NCBI GenBank assembly: GCA_947174725.1
Contig: CAMWKA010000070.1
Location: 1 to 7,709, forward strand
Source: an uncultured Lachnospiraceae bacterium
GTDB taxonomy: Bacteria > Bacillota > Clostridia > Lachnospirales > Lachnospiraceae
Length of the DNA stretch: 7,709 nucleotides
Reading direction: 5' to 3'
The notes below the pieces were generated by a model. It was not told the origin of the DNA, searched no databases, and saw only the letters and a program-made list of their open reading frames with translations. The position numbers and the translations under genes were made by a program. Shown here piece after piece: positions 1 to 6,577 of this stretch (within the stretch, counting starts at the first letter, position 1; the number at the start of each line of letters is the position of its first letter).

Positions 1-46
1 CCGCATCCACGTCAAGCAAAAGCATCCCTTCGTAATCCTGCGTCGA

Positions 47-1729
47 TTATGCCGCTGTTTCCAAAGATAAGACCAATACCGGCCACTCCCTTTTTCCGCT
101 GGGACAATCCTCCACCAGCCGTCCCAGTTCTTCCGTAAACAGTGACACGGGAAAACTGTCAAGATCCGGCCAGATCGTAGTAAGCGCAGACGGCAGATGA
201 AGCAGATAGACAACGCCGGGAAGATTTCCATATAGGATCAGTTCCTCATCACCGGTAAACTGCTCTCCGGCATATACTGTCAATCCCTCAATCGCCTGTG
301 CATGCGTATGCGCCGTCTTCATGCCTGCCAGATAATAATTCTCTTCTACTGTGACCACCGCATCTCTTGGCGTACCATCCACTCCGTCGCGGAATACAAA
401 ATACCAGTGAAATAATACGCTTTGGAGCAGCAGCCCTGCCGCCAATACGACACCCATTGCGCTGCACGGGAAACTCCAGTTTTTCTCATGGTAAAATCCA
501 TACAGCCGATATCCGGCAAAACATCCTAACGGAGCCAGCAGAAACATATTATTAATGCAGGTAAACAGGTGATTATTGCTTCCCAGCGGCGAAATTAATA
601 TAATTATCATCACCAACGCAGCTAAAAGTTTATCTTCCTTTCCTGCCCTTTTATGAAACATCATTCGGATACACAGGATCCATTCGGACAGAAAAAAGAT
701 CACGCAAAGATGGAAAATACTGCCATTATTATAATAACGGAAGTCGTACACGCCGTTTCTGTAAAAGTAAATTCCCAGGATAACGATTCCTGCCAGATAA
801 AAAAACTTTTTCAGTTTCAGAAAACGATCCTTCTTTATGGAAAACATGATTGTTCCTGCCACAATCCCTGCCGCCATGAATAGCAGCCAGCGAAGGCTTC
901 CCATGTAATTTTTCAGGATCGTCCCAAGCATCTCTCCCATCGCATAACCCCCGGCCTCCCCGCTTGATGTAAACAGGGAAAAGATCCAGTTCAGCATCCG
1001 GGAATAGCCGTCTACCCCTGCCGTCAGGATCATCAGGAAAAGTCCCGCCAAAATACCAATCAAATATCCGCCCACACAGATCCCCGTCTGCTGCCAGACC
1101 ATGTTTATCCGCCGGCCAACGTCTTTCTGTTGCTTTGTGTCTTCCGAACGATCCCGCAATTTTTTAGAGCGGTCTAAAAAAGCCCCATACCAGACAAGCA
1201 GGATCAGCGCCATCTCTGTCAGATTGGAAATTCTGACAAATACATTGAATCCCAGTAATATTCCCGCCGCCAGAAACAGACTTTTCTTTCCAGTCAGTAT
1301 CGCATGAAAAGGTATCACTGCCGCCGCCGGCAATACCAGATACGTCAGCTAATTATAAAAGATCACTCTGGGACACCAGCACAATCCCACCGCTATCAGT
1401 TCTCCCACAAACAGGATGCCCCTTTGGACGTGATTTCTCAACCCATAATACACAATAATCGCCGTCATAGCAATCAATATGCTTCCTGCCACATTCATCC
1501 ACAGCATCCTGTGACCTGTCAGCAGCATCAGAAAATGTCCCAGAGCATTGGCAAAAAACGTGGCGTAGATCCACTCCCCGCTTAGCTCACGGAAATAAAG
1601 ATAATTTCCCAGACTATAGGTAGTATCCGTCAAGTCGGCTCCCTGATTGCAGCCAATCAAAGCAAACAAGAGCAAAAAAACAGGCAGCATAATATCCAGT
1701 TTTTTGGTCAATGATTCTTTTCCTTTCAT
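47..1729 (-). pseudogene. Multi-pass membrane protein, GT-C-like, interrupted by in-frame amber codon
   Basis: Reading from the ATG at 1729, which overlaps the fusion gene's stop as ATGA, gives 126 residues, then TAG at 1351-1349, then 433 more residues in the same frame to TAA at 49-47. Hydrophobicity continues across the stop: a membrane segment ends in VIFYN and resumes as LTYLVLPAAAV. The part beyond the stop has no Shine-Dalgarno before its first possible start (TTG 1333), so it is probably not made alone. The protein has about ten or more membrane segments, an extracytoplasmic first loop GADLTDTTYSLGNY (30-43) with acidic residues placed as in GT-C enzymes, and a soluble C-terminal part. 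It resembles uncharacterised Lachnospiraceae membrane proteins beside surface-glycan genes; a lipid-linked sugar transferase role is inference. LIGC at 24-27 imitates a lipobox but more likely lies in the first membrane helix. Confidence 0.75.
1349..1351 (-). other. In-frame amber (TAG) codon interrupting the membrane protein
   Basis: The codons read AAT TAG CTG ACG TAT in the coding direction. The frame is open for 126 codons before and 433 after, with no frameshift needed. A tyrosine codon (TAT or TAC) is one substitution away, and related proteins as I recall them have an N-Y-L-T-Y pattern here, so Tyr to amber is the likeliest change. Alternatives are a base-calling error or readthrough. 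Confidence 0.8.
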
Positions 1730-3777
1730 GATGCCGGCTTTGTTTCCTTTTTCTTAAAAATCCACAATTTACTAAAAATATAGTTAAGCGTTATGGTTAT
1801 AAAACTTAACAGAATTTTGGAAAACATATCATCCAATTTAAGCCAGTCTACCAACAAATATAACAGTAGCGTCTCCACTAAAAGAGACGTAATGCGCGCA
1901 CTGACAAATGCCGTGAACTCCTTCAGGATTGCCTTTGTTCCTCGCACCTGACTCCGAAATACCCATGTCCGATTGGTCCAATAAGCAAACAACACAGCAA
2001 CAATCCATGCAAAGACATTCGCCACAATAATCTTTGCCGATGCAACAGGATCAGATGCAGCCGCCAAAAGCCCCAGCGCACATATTTTACCGGCGATCCA
2101 ATCAACTCCTGCCTTCAGGGGTCCGAAGATACCTGCTGCATATGCAAGCCAATTAACCAGAGTAGCCAAAAAACCAAAGATTAGATAATCCATGGCTTCC
2201 CTCTTCGCATAATAAATCTTTAGCCCAATGACCATCAACTTATCAATTCCCAAAAACAACAGGCTCCGCAGGACGTCTACCAGGATCCCCGCAGCAAACA
2301 ACAGAATCACCGTTAAAAGGAGATGAAAAATTCTTGCTGCTCCATAGGATTCCGATACCCTAAGCGTTTCCGGCCACCAATAACGCAGCAGAAGATGCTC
2401 ATGCAGCAGATATACCCCAAAGGTATAAGGGGCGATCCTCACCAGATAGCGCACCAGCGCATTTTCTTTCACCTTCCATGATTTAAAACAGTAAAACAGT
2501 CCCAGTGATCCGGTCAGAATAAAGACAAAGTTATAATGCAGCGGTATCTCCAACGCATAATCATAATGACCTGTCCGGCGGTTCAGAAATCCGGCAAATG
2601 CCAACGCCACAAGGATACCTGCCGCCGAAAGCAGATACGTTATCAATGCCTTTCCTTTCTTTTCCAAAAGAGGAATCCCATACAGTCTGATATACGCCGC
2701 AATCAGATACAGGCATAAAAACCAGATAAAACTGTTACCGCAGTCATCCACCATAAGCGGCAGCGGCAGAATCGATTTTGCGAAACTAAACGGGATCAAC
2801 AACAACAGGATCAGCAGCTGAAACTGTTTCCTGCTCATCCCTTTGACTGCATAATTTATCACCGGAGAGAACAGGTACATCAACAAATACGCTGACGCAA
2901 ACCAATAATGTCCGTTGATCACAGGAAAAACAAAAAACTGCATGTTATACAGATCAAAATATTGTCGGTAATCCGCAATGCCCGCCGCCATACAGACTGC
3001 CGCTATGATGACGCTGTAAAAAAACACCTGACACCAGATCCCCGCAATCTTACCCAGCCGGAATCTGCTTTCCGCAAAAAAATATCCGCTGATCAGGACA
3101 TAAACATTCACGCAGACCAGACATAACGCTTCCAACCCCCAGAACGCCCAATCGGAAAATGTCATATCTCCAGCCGGATTCGCCAGCAGTCCGCCCTTGC
3201 TTAGATAATGCAGCAGGATCACCATCAGCATAGCGGCTACCCTTAATATTTCAAACTGCGGCTCTCTTTTTTTTGCTGTCGCCTTTTGAACCTTATCAAA
3301 TACAATCCCTGTTTTTGCAGCATCCAGCTCCTTGACATAAGTGACCTTTTCCTGACCACTGTCATCCAGTTCCCTATAAAGCTCATATCCAAGTTTTTCA
3401 AAGTTTTGTCTGGAAGCCATATTATCCGGCTTTACTTCCGCAACGAGCCGCGCAACCTTTCCCGACGCTTCCTTTTCCAACAAAGCCAGCATTTTCTGTC
3501 CCAGATGATCTCCGCGACATTCCTCATCCACACTGTAGCTGATCCTGCCGGCATCATCTTCTATATTCAGCCTGACCTGTCCCACCGGTTTCATAAAATC
3601 CATGGCAATATAAAGCAGCACATCCTCCGCCTGCATCATACGGTCAAACCATCCGGTATGCTCCTCCCAGGATATCTTTTCCTGATGAAAAGAATTAGCG
3701 CGTGTCTCCGGTTCATTTGCCCAGTCAAAAAGTTTTTTCTTATCTCTCTCATTTGCCTTTCTTAAATACAAACTCAT
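1726..3777 (-). CDS. pseH: Three-domain fusion: PseH-like GNAT N-acetyltransferase, acyltransferase-3, GtrA
   Basis: A 683-residue protein with three recognisable parts. Residues 1-151 form a GNAT domain resembling PseH, which acetylates the 4-amino group of the UDP-amino-altrose before PseG acts; landmarks are YLRKANERD (4-12), GQVRLNIED (66-74) and VKPDNMASRQNFEKLGY (115-131). Its acetyl-CoA loop reads RGDHLG (88-93), with His91 where a Gly is usual. After a charged linker (about 152-172), residues 173-510 form a multi-pass acyltransferase-3 domain with the family's R-X10-H motif (R179, H190), GYFF (231-234), HYWFASAYLLMYLFSP (290-305) and LLHEH (457-461). Residues 527-677 form a four-helix GtrA domain with AYWTNRTWVF (598-607) and SKLWIF (669-674), a family associated with flipping polyprenyl-phosphate sugars. 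The ATG has GGAGG six bases upstream and overlaps the pseF stop. PseH as a separate small protein is the usual arrangement. Domain calls are firm; joint function is inference. Confidence 0.9.
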   Translation of the reverse strand: MSLYLRKANERDKKKLFDWANEPETRANSFHQEKISWEEHTGWFDRMMQAEDVLLYIAMDFMKPVGQVRLNIEDDAGRISYSVDEECRGDHLGQKMLALLEKEASGKVARLVAEVKPDNMASRQNFEKLGYELYRELDDSGQEKVTYVKELDAAKTGIVFDKVQKATAKKREPQFEILRVAAMLMVILLHYLSKGGLLANPAGDMTFSDWAFWGLEALCLVCVNVYVLISGYFFAESRFRLGKIAGIWCQVFFYSVIIAAVCMAAGIADYRQYFDLYNMQFFVFPVINGHYWFASAYLLMYLFSPVINYAVKGMSRKQFQLLILLLLIPFSFAKSILPLPLMVDDCGNSFIWFLCLYLIAAYIRLYGIPLLEKKGKALITYLLSAAGILVALAFAGFLNRRTGHYDYALEIPLHYNFVFILTGSLGLFYCFKSWKVKENALVRYLVRIAPYTFGVYLLHEHLLLRYWWPETLRVSESYGAARIFHLLLTVILLFAAGILVDVLRSLLFLGIDKLMVIGLKIYYAKREAMDYLIFGFLATLVNWLAYAAGIFGPLKAGVDWIAGKICALGLLAAASDPVASAKIIVANVFAWIVAVLFAYWTNRTWVFRSQVRGTKAILKEFTAFVSARITSLLVETLLLYLLVDWLKLDDMFSKILLSFITITLNYIFSKLWIFKKKETKPAS
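2199..2203 (-). promoter_or_regulatory. Possible internal ribosome binding site before the GtrA domain
   Basis: GAGGG sits five bases before an in-frame ATG at 2193 (Met529 of the fusion), exactly where a free-standing GtrA protein would begin (MDYLIFGFLATLV). Initiation here would give a 155-residue GtrA protein, a normal length for the family. The same bases encode Lys-Arg-Glu-Ala in the fusion, so the match may be chance. Confidence 0.3.
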
Positions 3778-4472
3778 TGCTGCCCTCCGCTCTGCATAAG
3801 ACGGTATTTCATCTCAGCAATCTTCCAGTCTTCTTCCGTATCGATATCCTGCACCCGCATTTCCTCCTGAAAAAACGGCATGGTTTTTTCCATTACCACC
3901 TTCTTCTGTTCCAGAAAGCTCTTGGTCCTCAAACAATAAAACTGTCCGCAGTCATGGTAAAACGGTTCCAGATCCTGCGACCGTGTAAGTATATGCTCCG
4001 GCCATTTTGGTCTTAAATATCCATCCTGCATCACCACCGCACGCTGGGGCGGGAAAGAAAATCTCACTACCGGGAGTACCGTATCCGCATCCTGACGAAT
4101 CAATGTTTCCATAGAAGACTTTAAGTTCTCTGCAGTGAGAAACGGCGCTGTCGGATAGATACAGCAAAAACAGTCAAATTTCTTTCCTCTTTCCCGATAC
4201 ATCCTAAGCACTTCTTCCAAAACATCCGCAGTCGTCGCAAAATCATCCGCCATCGCTTCGCTTCGATAAAACGGCACCTTGGCCCCATATGTTCTGGCAA
4301 TCTCCGCAATCTCCTCATCATCCGTAGAAACCATGACTTCATCAAAAACACCGGAAGATATCGCCGCTTCAATAGAATAAGCGATGATCGGCTTTCCCAA
4401 AAACGGTTTGATATTCTTCCGGGGTATACGTTTACTTCCGCCCCTGGCTGTAATAATGGCAACTGCGTTCAT
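3774..4472 (-). CDS. pseF: CMP-pseudaminic acid cytidylyltransferase PseF
   Basis: Activates pseudaminic acid with CTP to CMP-Pse plus pyrophosphate, giving the donor for glycosyltransferases. The 232 residues match the family length. Visible motifs are the CTP-binding ARGGSKRIPRKN (9-20), VSTDDEEIA (48-56), DDFATTADVL (76-85), YPTAPF (106-111), SQDLEPFYHDCGQFY (165-179) and QDIDTEEDW (208-216), where D209 and D211 are the likely metal ligands. The FSFPPQRA (138-145) and SQDLEPFYHDCGQ segments are characteristic of PseF rather than NeuA. ATG at 4472 is preceded by GGAGG with a six-base gap; the preceding glycosyltransferase ends 16 bases upstream. Its TGA overlaps the next gene's ATG (ATGA), so downstream translation is probably coupled. 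Confidence 0.96.
   Translation of the reverse strand: MNAVAIITARGGSKRIPRKNIKPFLGKPIIAYSIEAAISSGVFDEVMVSTDDEEIAEIARTYGAKVPFYRSEAMADDFATTADVLEEVLRMYRERGKKFDCFCCIYPTAPFLTAENLKSSMETLIRQDADTVLPVVRFSFPPQRAVVMQDGYLRPKWPEHILTRSQDLEPFYHDCGQFYCLRTKSFLEQKKVVMEKTMPFFQEEMRVQDIDTEEDWKIAEMKYRLMQSGGQQ
3784..3788 (-). promoter_or_regulatory. Ribosome binding site of the GNAT-AT3-GtrA fusion
   Basis: GGAGG lies six bases before the ATG at 3777 and inside the 3' end of pseF. Together with the ATGA overlap it fixes the start and suggests coupled translation of the two genes. Confidence 0.8.
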
Positions 4473-4478
4473 ACTAAG

Positions 4479-4483
4479 CCTCC
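4479..4483 (-). promoter_or_regulatory. Ribosome binding site of pseF
   Basis: GGAGG with a six-base spacer before the ATG at 4472, in the 16-base gap after the glycosyltransferase stop. It supports this start, which also retains the full N-terminal CTP-binding motif. Confidence 0.8.
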
Positions 4484-4488
4484 AGATT

Positions 4489-5514
4489 TTATCCTTTCAT
4501 TTTTCTTAATCTGCGGTATCCAAATAACAATTTATAATAAAAGAAAAACAGGAAATTAGACCGCATATGCATGGCGATCAGCTTCTGATCTTCCTTTGGC
4601 GTCATATCCTTATAATAAGGATTATCCTGAAAATCCGGTACAAACTCTTTGATTTTCCTCCGCAGCAGCGCTGTATTGACCAGTTTCTGCCGTCTGCCGG
4701 AATACATATAGGAAAACAGGGTTGTAACATAATAGATCTTTGTGAACCAGTATTCTATCTCCTCGCGATACACATGATATAAATTACGTTTTTTACACTC
4801 CTGCAAAAAAAGTTCCCCCGCCTTCATCCGATCCAGGCAGCGTTCCCATGTCACATGATGCGTCGTGGAATCCTCCAGCATCCGGTAAAAGTATAGCGGC
4901 TCATCCACCCGTTCAAAATGCGTAAAATAAAGCGACCATAGTGGTGACGCACAATTATCCTCATAGAATATGTCCTCTGGAAAATCCAAGTGATTCTCTA
5001 TCATCACCTGACGGCGGTAGATCTTAACCACCATACTGCCTGGGCAAAGCAGCAGTTTCTTATATTTCTCTGCATCCAATACGCCCGTCTGTTCCGCCGT
5101 ATTATTGACTACAACCTTTCCGGGCTGCATGGTATATCCGCTCACATAAGAATAGTCGCAGCCTGCCAGATCAGCGCCGGTCTGCACTGCTTTATTTATA
5201 AGCTTTTCATACATATCAGGAGTGATCCAGTCATCACTGTCAATAAATCCGATCCATTCTCCCTGTGCGGCTTGGATACCGCGGTTTTTCGCGCCCCCCT
5301 GCCTATGATTCTTCTCGCTTGCAATAACTTTGACACGCCCCGGATAGTTCTCCTCATACTGCCTGAGCACTTTCAGGGAGTCATCTGTGGACGCGTCGTC
5401 TACCGCAATGATCTCATAATCCGAGATCGTCTGCGCCAGCAGGGAATCAAGACACTGATTCAATTTCCGGTCCGCGGTCATATTATAGACCGGAACGATA
5501 ATGGATAATTGCAT
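4489..5514 (-). CDS. Family 2 glycosyltransferase (GT-A fold)
   Basis: A 341-residue cytoplasmic glycosyltransferase that uses a nucleotide-activated sugar; donor and acceptor are unknown. The GT-A domain (about 1-215) has the opening IIVPVYN (5-11), VDDASTD (38-44) for nucleotide binding, GGAKNRG (73-79), the metal-binding DSDD (92-95) and a candidate catalytic acidic region YEDN (184-187). The rest (about 220-341) is helical, rich in aromatic and basic residues, and ends in a hydrophobic-basic tail (FLFFFYYKLLFGYRRLRK, 322-339) that could sit on the membrane surface. It lacks the C-terminal membrane helices of GtrB/DPM-type enzymes. Start at 5514 is required to keep IIVPVYN and has AGAGGA six bases upstream. 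It lies inside the pse operon between pseG and pseF and overlaps pseG by 32 bp, so it may transfer Pse or an adjacent sugar; this is inference. Confidence 0.92.
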   Translation of the reverse strand: MQLSIIVPVYNMTADRKLNQCLDSLLAQTISDYEIIAVDDASTDDSLKVLRQYEENYPGRVKVIASEKNHRQGGAKNRGIQAAQGEWIGFIDSDDWITPDMYEKLINKAVQTGADLAGCDYSYVSGYTMQPGKVVVNNTAEQTGVLDAEKYKKLLLCPGSMVVKIYRRQVMIENHLDFPEDIFYEDNCASPLWSLYFTHFERVDEPLYFYRMLEDSTTHHVTWERCLDRMKAGELFLQECKKRNLYHVYREEIEYWFTKIYYVTTLFSYMYSGRRQKLVNTALLRRKIKEFVPDFQDNPYYKDMTPKEDQKLIAMHMRSNFLFFFYYKLLFGYRRLRKMKG

Positions 5515-6535
5515 CTACGATCCTCTCCGCTCCTTTTCCATCTACTAAAGCTCTCAGTTTTTCGGAAACCGCCTTCCTCGCCGCATAGTCCCCAATCAGC
5601 TCTTTTATCATCTCAATCAGTCGGTCATAAGAAAAATCTTTTCTGATATCGCCTGCATACCAAACCAGATCCCGCGCCGCAAACCCCTTGACATTGTCCA
5701 ACTGATTGTCCGCCATGCTAAAACAAATTCCGGGAGTCCCACATGCCGCCATCTCATAAAGCGTCGTACCACCCGCCGTGATCAAAAGATCAGATTCCAG
5801 CATTGCGTCCTTTAACGTGGGCAGCGAAGGATAGATCTTGATCCTCAGGTCATCCGCTTCCGCCAAATAGTCTGTTGAAAGTTTTCTGATCTCATCAATT
5901 TCACGGTTAAATGCTCCGCAGATCAGCGTAAACTCCACACCGGCAAACAGATTCCGCTGCGACAATAATGCCTCAACAAACCGCCTCATAAAATGATACT
6001 CGTCTGTCCCTCCGGTCACCACCAGCACCTTTTTTACAGTCTTACTGATCTGTTTCACAGGTAAATCTTTAAACTCTTTACGCAGCGGCGCATAATTACA
6101 GCCCAGCAGAAGTTTTGTATCCGGGTACTCCTTCTGATAATCAAACAGATCATAATAAACCGCATAATCAATGAGAACGCTACATGACCAGATCGCTGCA
6201 TGCAGATCATCAATATATGCGGTCTTTGTCATTTTACTCACAGTCTTCATGTACTCCTCAGAGACAAAATAGCTGTCGATCAGCATCATCTCCACGTGCC
6301 GATCGGCAATCAGCCTCTCTATCACCGAGATCTCCCCGGCAAAATCATCCCACCGGCGTCCCAGACAGATCGACTGATATCCCCGTTCCTGCGGAAATCT
6401 CTCCGAGCTCTCCTCGGCTACAATAAACACTGTCCGAATCCCTTTTTCAGCAGCCGCGTCAGCGATTGCCAGACACCTCATCATATGTCCGGTGGCTGTA
6501 ACACGATTGGCTTCCGTTCTGATATACAAAGTCAT
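5483..6535 (-). CDS. pseG: UDP-2,4-diacetamido-2,4,6-trideoxy-beta-L-altropyranose hydrolase PseG
   Basis: Removes UDP from the diacetamido-trideoxy-altrose nucleotide sugar, the step before PseI. The 350-residue protein has the two-Rossmann, GT-B-like architecture of PseG. The N-terminal motif TGHMMRC (15-21) contains H17, matching the catalytic histidine of characterised PseG. Further landmarks are IDSY (86-89), YIDD (107-110), GCNYAPLRKEF (145-155), the interdomain GGTD (175-178), the nucleotide-binding ITAGGTTLYEMAACGTPG (252-269) and ADNQ (275-278). The start is the only reasonable one: an in-frame TAG lies two codons upstream, and the next ATG would cut into the catalytic motif. Its Shine-Dalgarno (AAGGGG, 6549-6554) is 13 bases from the ATG, further than usual. 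The last ten codons overlap the glycosyltransferase start. PseG rather than a NeuC-type epimerase marks this as the pseudaminic, not legionaminic, route. Confidence 0.94.
   Translation of the reverse strand: MTLYIRTEANRVTATGHMMRCLAIADAAAEKGIRTVFIVAEESSERFPQERGYQSICLGRRWDDFAGEISVIERLIADRHVEMMLIDSYFVSEEYMKTVSKMTKTAYIDDLHAAIWSCSVLIDYAVYYDLFDYQKEYPDTKLLLGCNYAPLRKEFKDLPVKQISKTVKKVLVVTGGTDEYHFMRRFVEALLSQRNLFAGVEFTLICGAFNREIDEIRKLSTDYLAEADDLRIKIYPSLPTLKDAMLESDLLITAGGTTLYEMAACGTPGICFSMADNQLDNVKGFAARDLVWYAGDIRKDFSYDRLIEMIKELIGDYAARKAVSEKLRALVDGKGAERIVDAIIHYRSGL
5521..5526 (-). promoter_or_regulatory. Ribosome binding site of the GT2 gene, inside pseG
   Basis: AGAGGA lies six bases before the ATG at 5514, wholly inside the pseG coding region. 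It decides the glycosyltransferase start and explains the 32-bp overlap: the ribosome site and the first eleven codons lie within pseG. Confidence 0.7.
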
Positions 6536-6577
6536 CTGATTCTAACTTCCCCTTATATAACACATGCGCCAGACCCA

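Noticed and set aside
47..1333. The 428-codon downstream part as an independent gene starting at TTG 1333
   Set aside because: There is no Shine-Dalgarno upstream, the start falls inside a membrane segment, and the frame joins the upstream part exactly.
1304..1585. Plus-strand open frame across the amber site
   Set aside because: The protein is low-complexity, rich in His and Gln, and opposite a membrane protein whose frame is consistent on both sides of the stop.
1649..1660. Lipobox-like LIGC (residues 24-27) in the membrane protein
   Set aside because: The hydrophobic stretch fits a first membrane helix of a multi-pass protein, and a lipoprotein with ten or more further helices would be unusual.
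3286..3765. 159-codon open frame on the plus strand
   Set aside because: It lies opposite the clear GNAT domain, has no Shine-Dalgarno or family motifs, and its composition is that expected from the complement of coding DNA.
4990..5508. 172-codon open frame on the plus strand
   Set aside because: It is antisense to the motif-rich glycosyltransferase and shows no recognisable domain.
6536..6577. Gap between pseI and pseG as a terminator or promoter site
   Set aside because: The 42 bases contain no hairpin followed by a T-run and no promoter-like pair; it holds only the pseG ribosome site.
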